Assembly (NCBI RefSeq): GCF_016865425.1
Contig: NZ_AP023355.1
Span: forward strand, 5,950,198-6,014,197
Source: Actinocatenispora thailandica
GTDB taxonomy: Bacteria > Actinomycetota > Actinomycetes > Mycobacteriales > Micromonosporaceae
Length of the DNA stretch: 64,000 nucleotides
Direction of reading: 5' to 3'
Shown here: positions 44,646 through 53,267 of the stretch, piece by piece
How the letters are laid out: every line of letters begins with the position of its first letter
Numbering within the stretch: position 1 is the first letter of the stretch
Notes under the pieces: model-generated
Databases searched by the model: none
What the model saw: only the letters and a program-made list of their open reading frames with translations
Told to the model about the DNA's origin: nothing
Translations under genes and position numbers: made by a program

Positions 44646-45273
44646 CGGACCTCCCCGGCACCAGCGCGAGCGGCGCACGCAGCAGAAACCCCGCGGGTAC
44701 GTCGCCGCCGCGCCGACGAGCGGACTTCCGCTCGAACAACGCCCGGTCCACTCCCCCGAGCAACGTCGCGCACAACCACGGGCCGAACGACGCCGGATCG
44801 AGGTACCCGACCGCGAACGACACCGTGCACGCCAGCCGATCACACAGCAGCCCGCGCAGCTCGTCCACGTGGCCCTGAAACCGGTCCGCGTCGTCGGACT
44901 CCGCGACCAACACGATCTCGTCCCCGCCGAACGTCGACAGGCACCCGTCGGTGACCCGCGCGGCGAACCACTCCCGCGCGATCAGCCCGGCGAGCCGCAT
45001 CAGCTCGTTGCCCGCCAGGTGGCCCCAGCTACCCGCCTGGTTGGCCGCCTCGACGTACTCCGTCAGCCCGTCGACGTCGCCGATCGCGACCCCGATGCCG
45101 TGCCCCGCAGCCAGCGCAGCGGCCACATGACCCGGTAGCCGCTGGTCGAGATCCGGGAAGCAGACGAGGCCCGTGTTCGGCTCGTCCCGGGCATCCCAGC
45201 ACCACGAGCCGGCGACCGGCGCCGGCTTGCGCTCACGCGCGTAGCGGACCCGATCGGCGAGGGAGGAGGCCAT
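44635..45273 (-). CDS. Soluble GGDEF-like protein of the AICE
   Basis: A 212-residue protein whose central part is a GGDEF-family fold: AIGDVDGLTEYVEAANQAGSWGHLAGNELM, then CLSTFGGDEIVLVAES and a late CTVSFAVGYLD. The metal-binding Asp of GDVDGL and the GGDEI loop are kept, so nucleotide cyclase activity is possible. There is no sensor or membrane domain. The start at 45273 has GGAGGAGGCC upstream. It overlaps the prim-pol-like gene by 41 bases and lies in the operon ahead of pra. Confidence 0.75.
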   Translation of the reverse strand: MASSLADRVRYARERKPAPVAGSWCWDARDEPNTGLVCFPDLDQRLPGHVAAALAAGHGIGVAIGDVDGLTEYVEAANQAGSWGHLAGNELMRLAGLIAREWFAARVTDGCLSTFGGDEIVLVAESDDADRFQGHVDELRGLLCDRLACTVSFAVGYLDPASFGPWLCATLLGGVDRALFERKSARRRGGDVPAGFLLRAPLALVPGRSGGC

Positions 45274-45877
45274 CACGAAACCTCCGCACTTCGCGATCCG
45301 CCAGCCACACGGCGAGTGCCACGTCCGCCGCGCTGGGCAGCGTCCGCCACCGCGTCTCGTACGACCAGAACCACCGGTCCTCGCCGGCGGGGCCGCGGGA
45401 CGAGGGAGGTGCCGGTACCCAGCCGCCGCGGCCGAGGTAGTCCGCGCCTGCCGGCAGTTCGACGGGCTCCCCCGGCGCAACGAACAACAGCCGTTGCACG
45501 ACCGCGGTCGCCGTCAGCGCGATTGCCGGCGCCACCCGCCAGGCGGCAAGGATCTTCTCGCTCTCGGCCGCCACCTGGCCGCCGACCCGGATCACATCGA
45601 AGCGGACCCCGCAGGCGAGCACGATGTTCGGTGGCTCGTTTACGTCCCATGCCGCCCGCACCTCGGCGGCCGATGTCACCGCCGGGCCGGTCGGATGGGC
45701 CGCAGGCGTCGCGCAGTTCGGCCCGCATTCGCAACGCACCGCCGGTACCGGCGCGTCCGGGTTGAGCAGCCACTGCCAGCGTCGAGCCGGACCGAGCGCC
45801 CGTGCACCGGGAGCCACCGGCCATCCGATCTCCGCGTATCGCAGAGCCTCGCGAAGAATCCGCCTCGGCCACCCCAC
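45233..45877 (-). CDS. Prim-pol-like protein, probably catalytically impaired
   Basis: A 214-residue protein of the bifunctional primase/polymerase N-terminal group (ALRYAEIGWPVAPGARALG, a CECGPNC Cys cluster with PAAHPTGP, and a late WVPAPPSSRGP). In active members the strand after CGVRFDVI carries a DxD-type acidic pair; here the sequence reads DVIRVGG, so one metal ligand seems lost. It may be a replication accessory or DNA-binding relic. The start is GTG at 45875-45877. Confidence 0.65.
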   Translation of the reverse strand: MGWPRRILREALRYAEIGWPVAPGARALGPARRWQWLLNPDAPVPAVRCECGPNCATPAAHPTGPAVTSAAEVRAAWDVNEPPNIVLACGVRFDVIRVGGQVAAESEKILAAWRVAPAIALTATAVVQRLLFVAPGEPVELPAGADYLGRGGWVPAPPSSRGPAGEDRWFWSYETRWRTLPSAADVALAVWLADREVRRFRDGLLPRRSGPLRA

Positions 45878-45904
45878 GGCGACCGCCTCCCCTGCCGGTT
45901 CCCA

Positions 45905-46147
45905 TCACCGGCCCCACGCCGTGGTGATCCGGTGCCCATACAGGCTCAACGTCAACGCCGCCTCGGCGATGCGCCGCGCCGGACACGGGTACTGCTCCGG
46001 CCGAAGACAGCCCGCAAATCCGCACCTGGTCGAGTCCACCGGATCGGGTCGGTGGGTCCTCAGCATCCGCTGGGCACTGCGCCACAGCAGTACATCCGCG
46101 CCGTCCGGCGGTTCCTCCTCCGGCGCCAGGGTTCCGTGTCGTACCAC
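45905..46147 (-). CDS. Small Cys-containing AICE protein
   Basis: An 80-residue protein with CGFAGCLRPEQYPCPARRIAEAALTL, a Cys pattern (CxxxxC, then C) suggesting metal binding. It is the first gene of the leftward unit leading to the GGDEF-like gene, 27 bases before the prim-pol-like gene. Unknown function. Confidence 0.6.
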   Translation of the reverse strand: MVRHGTLAPEEEPPDGADVLLWRSAQRMLRTHRPDPVDSTRCGFAGCLRPEQYPCPARRIAEAALTLSLYGHRITTAWGR

Positions 46148-46303
46148 GCTGCCCCTCCATTCGCGTCTGGCGGGGCAGCGACGCCCAGGCTAGGGAGTTG
46201 ACTGGGGTACGGCCAGCCAAGGCACCGAACGTCGCCGCCCCTGCACACCGACCGCAGCGTCTCGAAGACTGACGCCACGACCGCCTCCAGCAGACTATGT
46301 GTG

Positions 46304-46319
46304 TATGCACCTATGAATA
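46304..46319. promoter_or_regulatory. Third TATGCA-type operator
   Basis: TATGCA, four bases, TGAATA: the same 6-4-6 design as the two sites before pra, with one mismatch. It precedes the leftward unit starting at 46147. The surrounding 46148-46599 holds no credible gene, only this site and the promoters of the two divergent units. Confidence 0.55.
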
Positions 46320-46586
46320 TCGCTCGCGGCTATACCCTTCAGCCGGAACACTGCTGAGCCCCCAATCCCTCGCGCGCGTCAAGGCGGCCGATGCCGAGAT
46401 CGAGCCTCGGGAAGTGCCTTCGGGCAGCCTCCTCTTGAGGAGCGCACATAGCACAGCAAGTTCCAACTCTCGGAGCAGACGAGTCGTGGTTCCTCACCAC
46501 AGGATTAGCCGAAGCCTGGTCCAGAGAGCCGAATGTAGGGTCGCGTTCGGTACACGGAGGGGATACCCAAAGTGGGCAGCTTCGCC

Positions 46587-46592
46587 TAGTAT
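46587..46592 (+). promoter_or_regulatory. -10 element for a probably leaderless transcript
   Basis: TAGTAT ends seven bases before the ATG at 46600. In actinobacteria a TANNNT this close to the start codon usually means a leaderless mRNA, and no ribosome-binding site is visible. No good -35 is seen. Confidence 0.5.
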
Positions 46593-46599
46593 CCGTTAG

Positions 46600-47991
46600 A
46601 TGCCGGACGACACACAGGCGCCCTCACCTACCGCAGTTGCGCTTGTCGTATCTACCCCACAACCAGATGACTCTGGTGCAGATACCGCCGACCGATACGA
46701 CTGGCAGGCAGCCATGGCGGCCGCACATGGCCTGCGGCTGCTCTATGACGTATTAAGCAAAGGCTCACTCGACGACGGACCATTCTGTCGAATAATTTGC
46801 GAACTACATGAAGACTGGGTTACATGCATCGACGATGATGCTGAACTCATCTCGGCCAAACACCGGGAACGCTCTTTTGGTGCATACACCACTGTAAATA
46901 TGCTTGTGAACCAGGGAGGTTGCGGACACCTCTTCGGGCGCTGGTGTGCCCTGCATGAGAAACCAACTTGTCGGGTAGTGACAACAGCGGGCCTGAAGGG
47001 CAAGGCAAAGAATTTAATCGACACCTGCCAGACGCTCCGCAGCCAGCGCCTTAACAAAGTGCCGTTCAATGTGGATAGCAATCAACGAGCTGTTATAGAT
47101 GATTTCGTCAAATGCCTCTTGGGGTATAAACCTGGTGAGCATGAGTCGGGGCTGCCAACGGAGTGGACGGGTGCGACAGGGAATCCCATTGAAGAGCCAA
47201 CTCAGACGCATACAGCTCAGGCAATGCGATTTCTAGCGATCCTTGAAATAGATTGTGACCCACCATTACGCACGGAGATAGGGCATGCCGCGCCATCGAT
47301 GTACGTCGGCCCCGTACTTCGAGTCATGGGGTATGAAGAAGAACGCTCTAGCGAAATATGGAATGCGGTGCTTGGGCTGTTTCGCGAGCGTATGCGCGCA
47401 GCGGGCCCTACACCAGACGGATCACTTCCTCGCCTCATGCAATGGCGGCCTACAAAAACCGGACAGATCGCCAATACTGAGAGTAACTTGTGCGCTCGGA
47501 TCGTTCCCATACCCGACATCGCTATAGCCATAGAAATTGCAGTAATGTCAATAACAGAACCGTTCTCAACTCCGCCTCCATTGCCGCCAAGTCGTCTGGG
47601 GCTGAAAATGGCCAAAGGCGGTTGTTCCGACAACTCAGTTGAGCGGGCTGAACAGCTTCGCTTAGATTACCGGGCGTACTGGCGAACCAGTCAAGAAGTT
47701 GACCACTCCGCAAGATTCGAACATGATTCCCTGCGTCGACTTCTTCTACGCATAAGCGACGAGGCCACCGCCAGCGTAATGGTTCCAGGTGAGATATGGG
47801 GCGCTCAGTTTTGGACCGAGATTCAGTCGCGGATTAAAGCTCTCCGAGAGGACCTTTTGCCTGCACGAATGGACAAGGAGCTGGCGCTCGGAGGCATCTG
47901 CGATTTATCGAGTCAGTGCCAGGTTTGGTTCAGCGAGCGATTCGATATCGAAACCGCCATGCTGCACGCCCAACAAGGACAAGTGGCATGA
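46600..47991 (+). CDS. lmuA: DUF4297/Cap4-like nuclease, effector of a Lamassu (ABC-3C) system
   Basis: A 463-residue protein. Residues ~33-140 match the DUF4297 dsDNA-nuclease N-terminus: YDWQAAMAAAHGLRLLYD, ICELHEDWVTCIDDDAELISAKHRE (acidic residues 68-82 and Lys87 as candidate PD-(D/E)xK residues), GGCGHLFGRWCALHEKPTCRVVT. The rest is a helical domain without known motifs. In Lamassu and DdmABC systems this subunit degrades DNA when the SMC partner senses an invader. Codon use is clearly AT-richer than its neighbours, a sign of transfer. Its stop overlaps the next start (ATGA). Confidence 0.8.
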   Translation: MPDDTQAPSPTAVALVVSTPQPDDSGADTADRYDWQAAMAAAHGLRLLYDVLSKGSLDDGPFCRIICELHEDWVTCIDDDAELISAKHRERSFGAYTTVNMLVNQGGCGHLFGRWCALHEKPTCRVVTTAGLKGKAKNLIDTCQTLRSQRLNKVPFNVDSNQRAVIDDFVKCLLGYKPGEHESGLPTEWTGATGNPIEEPTQTHTAQAMRFLAILEIDCDPPLRTEIGHAAPSMYVGPVLRVMGYEEERSSEIWNAVLGLFRERMRAAGPTPDGSLPRLMQWRPTKTGQIANTESNLCARIVPIPDIAIAIEIAVMSITEPFSTPPPLPPSRLGLKMAKGGCSDNSVERAEQLRLDYRAYWRTSQEVDHSARFEHDSLRRLLLRISDEATASVMVPGEIWGAQFWTEIQSRIKALREDLLPARMDKELALGGICDLSSQCQVWFSERFDIETAMLHAQQGQVA

Positions 47992-48593
47992 ACAACGAGG
48001 CGGCTCCGGAGCCAAACAAGTACGCGAGGACTCCACAGCCAGACAAGTACGCCTTGTTGCGGGAGGACCTTGCCTACCACCAAGCTCGAGTGCTCCTTCT
48101 GATCACAGCAGTTAGCGCGCTGAGGGGGCATCAGGGAAAGCTTGATGGCCTGACGAAGCTAGCCAAACTGGACTTCCTGCTGCGCTATCCAGCTCTTGCA
48201 CATCTCGTATTAGACGACCTCGACCCAAACGATCGCCGACTCAATCTCACGCGACGCGATCTGGCCGAGCCTACATCAGTCGAAGCGCCAATGATTAGAT
48301 ACAAATTTGGCCCCTGGGACGATCGATACTATCCGATGATAGGAGCTTTGGTAGGCCGGGGTCTTGTGCGCTACGCGCGTGGTCGGCGGGGCAGCGTCGC
48401 GCTTGTCTCTACGCCAGCGGGAAAAAGACTGACGGCGGAAATGTCATCGAGTAATGAGTGGCGAATTATGGCCAGCCGCAGTAGAGCGATCGCGGATGCC
48501 AGTGCTGGACTGACTGGATCAAACCTCAAAGACTTAATCTATCAGAGACTCGCAGGTCTTATGGACCGCCCGCATCGGCAGGTTATTCGATGA
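47988..48593 (+). CDS. lmuC: Middle component of a Lamassu (ABC-3C) system
   Basis: A 201-residue protein with the ABC-three-component middle-component pattern: LLLITAVSALRGHQGKLDGLTKLAKLDFLLRYPAL, then MIRYKFGPWDDRYYPMIGALVGRGLVRYARG, a winged-helix-like region. It overlaps the genes on both sides by four bases (47988-47991 and 48590-48593), so the three products are probably made in fixed ratio. The assignment rests on these motifs, size and gene order. Confidence 0.78.
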   Translation: MNNEAAPEPNKYARTPQPDKYALLREDLAYHQARVLLLITAVSALRGHQGKLDGLTKLAKLDFLLRYPALAHLVLDDLDPNDRRLNLTRRDLAEPTSVEAPMIRYKFGPWDDRYYPMIGALVGRGLVRYARGRRGSVALVSTPAGKRLTAEMSSSNEWRIMASRSRAIADASAGLTGSNLKDLIYQRLAGLMDRPHRQVIR

Positions 48594-50536
48594 CAACTAC
48601 CTTCAGGCTGGACGCAGTAACCCTCCAGACCACCGAGGGCGAGGTGAGATACACATTTCCCTCCGACCTCTCCGTACTGGCAGGACCAACCGGTGTCGGT
48701 AAAACAACTCTACTTGAGTTGGTCAAGTTTGGCTATGGAGGAGAAGCCGAAATCGCAGAGGTCGCCCGTGACTACGTTGTCGAGGTCCGAATAGACACAA
48801 CGTTAGGCGATAGTCGTTTCAGGTTGGCGCGGACGATCGACCCGAGCAAACGAAAGACTGTCCGGGTAATCGATCTAGTAGCCCGGGAGAGACTAGCTGA
48901 TCATTACACGACAAATGCTGAGCCTCGTCTAAGCAGCCTCCTCCTCTCGGCGCTCGGATTGCCGGACGACATGAGAGCACCTTCGCGCACCAATGTCAGC
49001 CGCAACACGGGCTCGCGAATTTCGTTCATCGACATCTTCGGATTTCTCTATGTGCCCCAACGAGAAATAAATCGGGACATTGCCCATAGCGACGAATCAG
49101 TTAGAGAACCGAAACGCAAGGCAGTATTTGAACTACTGTTTGGCCTTACCGATGCCGATACACTGAATCAGCGCTCATTGATAAATGAGCTTCAAGGAAA
49201 GATTGATACAGCAGAAATAGAGGCTAGGAACGTGGCAGGATTCTTAGCTTCTAGCAATACGACGACACAGGAAAATGCGCATTCTCTTGTGCAAGAAGCC
49301 AGGTCGGTCGAGGCAAAGACGAAGGTAAGAATTACAGAACTGCGTGCCGCACTCGATCCGGTCGAGGATCGGAAGACTAGCGTGCTTCGCGATCTTCTCG
49401 CCGACACCGAACGTACCGTTGCTGATTGTCGGTCACAAGTAGTGGCCCTCCAGCGGCGGGAGCGCGAGTACCGCGTCGAATTGCAGCAAGTTCAGGACGA
49501 CCTCGACCGCCTGAGCCGCATATCCGATGCCGGCCACCGTCTTGCCGACATTGAGTTTGAAGTATGCCCCCGCTGCGTCCAGTCACTTGCGACCCGCGAA
49601 GTTCCCACGGGAGCATGCCGCGTCTGCCTTCAGCCAGATCCGGCACCAGCAGGGACCGCCGAGTTCGACCAATACGAATCCAAACAGTTAAGAGACCAAT
49701 TTAACGAGATCGAGTCTCAACTGCATGCAGCTTCATCTCAGATAGAAGAAACGAGCAACACAGAAGCAACAGCAGTGCGACGGGTTGCCGAACTGACAGC
49801 GCTAATTGAAAGCCGAACTCGTGAGCGCATCACGCCAAGACTACAAGCATTCGCTGACCTTAGCGAGAGGCTTGCCGAGGCAAGATCACTACAACGGGAA
49901 ATGGAGGGGACCCTGCGCCAATGGGACCGGCTACAAGATCTCGAACTAGCTGCAAGGGAACTTCGGTCTGAGCGCGAGAACGCTAAGGCGGAACTGCAAC
50001 GTCTGGAAGAGGCACTCGAAGAACGGCGTGAACAAATCTTTTCAGACCTAAACGAGGAATATGGTCATACGATCTCGCTTCTTGGGGTACCCGGCATCAC
50101 CTCCGCATCGATCGACTCAAGAACCTATCTGCCAGTTATCAATGGAACCCCATGGCGCAAGCACGGCCCGCGAGGCGGCGGCATCACAACGGCGGCCCAG
50201 ACCGCATATTGGGCGACACTGCTCGCGGTTGCACAGAAGCATAGTTGGACGCATTACCCCGCATTTCTACTAGTCGATAGCCCTCGGCAATCTGTGAATG
50301 ATTCTGAAGCGCTCTCCCAAGCACTGTACCGGCGTTTGGTCGCCCTGGCCGACACAAATAGGGAGTTTTCACGCATTGGTGTTAACCGAGCCAAGATCCA
50401 AATCATTATTGCCGACAACAGCTTGCCGACCGCGTATCGCAGCGACTACGCACAGGTGGACTTCAGCATCGAGAATCCAACGGTGCCGACAATTCGGCAT
50501 CCCGGCCCTGCCAAGGTTAAGCTGCTGGGCTCTTAA
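48590..50536 (+). CDS. lmuB: Rad50/SMC-like ATPase of a Lamassu (ABC-3C) system
   Basis: A 648-residue ABC ATPase of the Rad50/SMC type. Walker A is GPTGVGKTT (residues 32-40). A coiled-coil arm (~195-310 and ~360-490) is folded at a zinc-hook-like turn with CPRC (326-329) and CRVC (343-346). A degenerate signature RGGGITTAAQ (~528-537) and Walker B FLLVDSP (559-565) follow. In Lamassu this subunit senses foreign DNA and releases the nuclease. Last gene of the unit, with the same AT-rich codon use. The downstream gap to 50605 has no gene. Confidence 0.82.
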   Translation: MTTTFRLDAVTLQTTEGEVRYTFPSDLSVLAGPTGVGKTTLLELVKFGYGGEAEIAEVARDYVVEVRIDTTLGDSRFRLARTIDPSKRKTVRVIDLVARERLADHYTTNAEPRLSSLLLSALGLPDDMRAPSRTNVSRNTGSRISFIDIFGFLYVPQREINRDIAHSDESVREPKRKAVFELLFGLTDADTLNQRSLINELQGKIDTAEIEARNVAGFLASSNTTTQENAHSLVQEARSVEAKTKVRITELRAALDPVEDRKTSVLRDLLADTERTVADCRSQVVALQRREREYRVELQQVQDDLDRLSRISDAGHRLADIEFEVCPRCVQSLATREVPTGACRVCLQPDPAPAGTAEFDQYESKQLRDQFNEIESQLHAASSQIEETSNTEATAVRRVAELTALIESRTRERITPRLQAFADLSERLAEARSLQREMEGTLRQWDRLQDLELAARELRSERENAKAELQRLEEALEERREQIFSDLNEEYGHTISLLGVPGITSASIDSRTYLPVINGTPWRKHGPRGGGITTAAQTAYWATLLAVAQKHSWTHYPAFLLVDSPRQSVNDSEALSQALYRRLVALADTNREFSRIGVNRAKIQIIIADNSLPTAYRSDYAQVDFSIENPTVPTIRHPGPAKVKLLGS

Positions 50537-50605
50537 CTGGGAAACCCGAGATCGCCCGATACCGAGCCTATCAACTTATCCTACGCTGATCGTTTGCATA
50601 GTTGG

Positions 50606-51823
50606 TTAAGTGCCTTGAACGGTACCCACTCGTTCGGCGAGCGCGCGGAGGTCTGAGCTCACAGATCTCTGTCGTACACGGCGCAGAATCAGCGAGACGG
50701 TGTCGCGCACGGCCGGATTGAGACGGACGCGTTGTGGGGCGATGCGCTCAGCGCGGACTAGGTGTGCGACGGCCTCTTGGTCGGCTCGGCGGGTTTGGGC
50801 CAGGCCGCGGCCGAGGTCGGCGTACCAGGACGCTTGGCGGGTGGCGGAGCGTACGGCGTCGGGGGTGACGCCGGCGGCGAGTTCGCGGACTCGGCCGCCT
50901 TCGCCTAGTTCGACGGCGATCGCGGTTTCCCAGAAGGAGACGTTGGTAGGGCCGAACCAAAGAGCGACCAGGCCGCCGTCGGTGGTTTCGCCGAGCCGAG
51001 TCGCAATGGATCGGGCCTCGGCCAGATGAGTCGCGACGTCGGCGGTGCGGCGGTCGACGGCGGCGACGCGGGCGGAGACGAGGTGGAGCATGCCGTACAC
51101 CTGGCCGGCGGTGGGGTCGTCGGCGAGGACCGCCAGGCGGTCGACGGCATCGGCGGACAGGTGGCGGGCGAGGCGGCCCAGCTCCGGTGGAAGGCTTTGG
51201 ATGCGGACGAAGTCGGCGATGCCGCGGACCGTCGGATCGTCGAGCCGTTCGGCGGCGCGCTGCGCCTGGTCGGCGGCGGCCATCGCGAGGTCCGGATAGC
51301 CGAGATACTTCACGGTGAACGTGCAGCAGTACAGCGCGGACACCATGAGCCGAAGCGCCGTGCGCGCGGTCTGCTCGTCGGCGGAGCACGTCGCCGCGTG
51401 CAGGTCGCTGATCAGGTCGGGCAGTAGCGGCGTGAGGCGCGCATAGTCCGCCTCGGTGCGGAGCCGAACGGCGCGGTCGACCTCGGCGGCCAGCTCGTCG
51501 ACGCCGCGGCCGGTCGTGACGTCATCCCCCAGCGATGCGGCGACGAGCGCGGCGCGTACCGCTGGGATCGCGGCGGATGCGCTGGAGTGCTCCGGCGTGC
51601 GCGGGTCGGCGGGTTGGCCTTCGAGGCTGGCCGTGGTGACCTGTAACGCCTCGGCGAGGCGGGCGAGCGTGGCGCGGGAGTCGACGGTACGGGCGCCGGT
51701 TTCGATCTGGCTCAGGTACGCCTGGCTCATACCGGCGAGACCGGCGAGCGCGACCTGTGACAGGCCACGGCGACCACGCCAGTAGCGGACCCGAGTACCG
51801 ATGTGAGCGTCACCGCGGGCCAT
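50606..51823 (-). CDS. XRE-family regulator with helical repeat domain
   Basis: A 405-residue protein. The N-terminal helix-turn-helix is IGTRVRYWRGRRGLSQVALAGLAGMSQAYLSQIETGARTVDSRATLARLAEALQV; a long TPR-like helical region follows (for example DLAMAAADQAQRAAERLDD, ATHLAEARSIATRLGE). Such proteins occur widely in actinomycetes, often beside transporters or small-molecule genes. It lies 12 bases downstream of the MFS gene on the same strand. Confidence 0.85.
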   Translation of the reverse strand: MARGDAHIGTRVRYWRGRRGLSQVALAGLAGMSQAYLSQIETGARTVDSRATLARLAEALQVTTASLEGQPADPRTPEHSSASAAIPAVRAALVAASLGDDVTTGRGVDELAAEVDRAVRLRTEADYARLTPLLPDLISDLHAATCSADEQTARTALRLMVSALYCCTFTVKYLGYPDLAMAAADQAQRAAERLDDPTVRGIADFVRIQSLPPELGRLARHLSADAVDRLAVLADDPTAGQVYGMLHLVSARVAAVDRRTADVATHLAEARSIATRLGETTDGGLVALWFGPTNVSFWETAIAVELGEGGRVRELAAGVTPDAVRSATRQASWYADLGRGLAQTRRADQEAVAHLVRAERIAPQRVRLNPAVRDTVSLILRRVRQRSVSSDLRALAERVGTVQGT

Positions 51824-51835
51824 CGCCGCCTCCGG

Positions 51836-53041
51836 TCAGGTCGTACTGGATCGCAGCCCGAACACCACCGACAGCACGGCGAGCAGGATCGGGGCGACGA
51901 TCAGGGGGGTGTGCAGCGTCCCGGCGTGCGCGATGGCGCCACCGACCATGGCGCCGATGCCCGCGGAGCCGATGCCGAGCAGCCGGGTCGCCGCGGTGAC
52001 CCGGCCGAGCATGTTGTCGGGGGTGAGCAGTTGCCGCGCCGAGCCGCCCACGACGCTGACCGTGGTGGACGCGATACCGACGACGGCCAGGGCGACGCCG
52101 GCGACCCACGGGTTGCCGAACAGCATCAACGCCCAGGCACCGCCCTGCGCAAGCAGCGCCACGGCATAGACGCGCCGGGCAGACATGCGTTGACCGACCC
52201 GCGGCCCGAGCCAGCCGCCGACGATGCCGCCGACAGCCGCCGTCGCGACGAGCGCGCCGTAGCCGATGTTGCCCAGGTGAAGGATGTCCTCGGCGAACAG
52301 CACCAGCGTCGCGAACGCCACGTTGTAGCCGAAGTTGTACGCGGCCATCCCGAGCGAGAGCGTCCGCAGCTCGGCCGAGCGGACGAGGTAGCGGACCCCG
52401 TTGCGTACGGCCGGAAGGATCGGCTCGGTTGCCGCCGATTTGGCGCGGCCGGCCGGAAGGCCGATCAGGAGCACGGCCGAGACGAGGAAGGACACGGCGT
52501 CCAGACCGAACGGCAACGCGGCCACGGCCGCGAACAGAGCGGCGCCGATCGGTGGCCCCGCAAGGGATCGACCGAACGTGTCGAGCGCCCAGACCTTGCC
52601 GTTTGCGCGGGACAGCGCCGACTTGTCCCGTCCCACGACCGCCGGCACCGCGGCCTGCGCGGCCGGTTCGAAGAAGCAGGCGCCGACTCCGACCAGGAAG
52701 ACGGCCACGATCAGCAGGCCGACCGTCGCGTGCCCGGTCACCAGCAGGAGCGCCAGCACGCCCAGGACGACGAAGCGCGCCAGGTCGGCCGTGATCATCA
52801 CGGCTCGTCGGTGCCACCGGTCGACGAGCGCGCCGGCCGGGAGGCCGACCAGGAACCATGCCGCGTACCCGGCCGCGGAGACCGCAGAGACAGCGACCGG
52901 GTTGCGCGTGAGCGATGCCGCGAGCAGTGGAGCCGCCGCGGCGAAGATGCCGTCACCGGTGACCGTGACGCCCGTCGAGGCGAGCAGCGGCGCCAGGCCG
53001 CGCTTACGCACGGTCTGCCGTTCGTCGGTACCGGTGGCCAT
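51836..53041 (-). CDS. MFS transporter
   Basis: A 401-residue major-facilitator protein with about twelve helices and motif A GALVDRWHRRAVM between helices 2 and 3. The overall pattern resembles the DHA/enterobactin-exporter-like group (GYAAWFLVGLPAGALVDR; LFAEDILHLGNIGYGALVATAAVGGIVGGWLG). The substrate is unknown. It follows the DUF397 gene by four bases and precedes the XRE regulator, so all may share a transcript. Confidence 0.87.
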   Translation of the reverse strand: MATGTDERQTVRKRGLAPLLASTGVTVTGDGIFAAAAPLLAASLTRNPVAVSAVSAAGYAAWFLVGLPAGALVDRWHRRAVMITADLARFVVLGVLALLLVTGHATVGLLIVAVFLVGVGACFFEPAAQAAVPAVVGRDKSALSRANGKVWALDTFGRSLAGPPIGAALFAAVAALPFGLDAVSFLVSAVLLIGLPAGRAKSAATEPILPAVRNGVRYLVRSAELRTLSLGMAAYNFGYNVAFATLVLFAEDILHLGNIGYGALVATAAVGGIVGGWLGPRVGQRMSARRVYAVALLAQGGAWALMLFGNPWVAGVALAVVGIASTTVSVVGGSARQLLTPDNMLGRVTAATRLLGIGSAGIGAMVGGAIAHAGTLHTPLIVAPILLAVLSVVFGLRSSTT

Positions 53042-53045
53042 CGAT

Positions 53046-53267
53046 CTACTTGCTCAGCTCGTCCAACGTGAACTCGCGGTTGCCCACGCCTTCGAGGAAC
53101 GCCGTCCACTCATGCCGGTTGAAGGTCAGGACCGGGCCGGCGCCGTGGTCCTTCGTGTCGCGTACGCCGATGAAGCCGTCCGCGTAGGCGACCTCGACGC
53201 AGCCGCCGGAGTCGCTGGTACTGCTCTTGCGCCACTTGGCATTGCCGAAGTCAGGCACGCTTGCCAC
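53046..53267 (-). CDS. DUF397 small protein
   Basis: A 73-residue DUF397 protein (WRKSSTSDSGGCVEVAYADGFIGVRDTKDHGAGPVLTFNRHEWTAFLEGV). DUF397 genes accompany Scr1-type XRE regulators across actinomycetes, and the pair is proposed to work like an antagonist system. The GTG start at 53267 has GAGGAGGATC upstream and overlaps the regulator's 3' end by 17 bases. Confidence 0.9.
   Translation of the reverse strand: MASVPDFGNAKWRKSSTSDSGGCVEVAYADGFIGVRDTKDHGAGPVLTFNRHEWTAFLEGVGNREFTLDELSK

Noticed and set aside
44635-45273. CRISPR-polymerase-like (mCpol) or Pycsar cyclase
   Set aside because: The motif is GGDEI in a plain GGDEF context, not GGDD, and no CARF, TM-effector or TIR partner is adjacent.
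46297-46599. A 100-codon rightward frame ending at the start of the nuclease gene
   Set aside because: No family resemblance, no ribosome-binding site and it covers the operator and promoter region; I treat it as non-coding.
46600-50536. Wadjet/MukBEF-type SMC system
   Set aside because: There are three genes rather than JetABCD, the ATPase is short (648 residues) with a Rad50-like Cys hook, and the first protein is DUF4297-like, which fits Lamassu/ABC-3C better.
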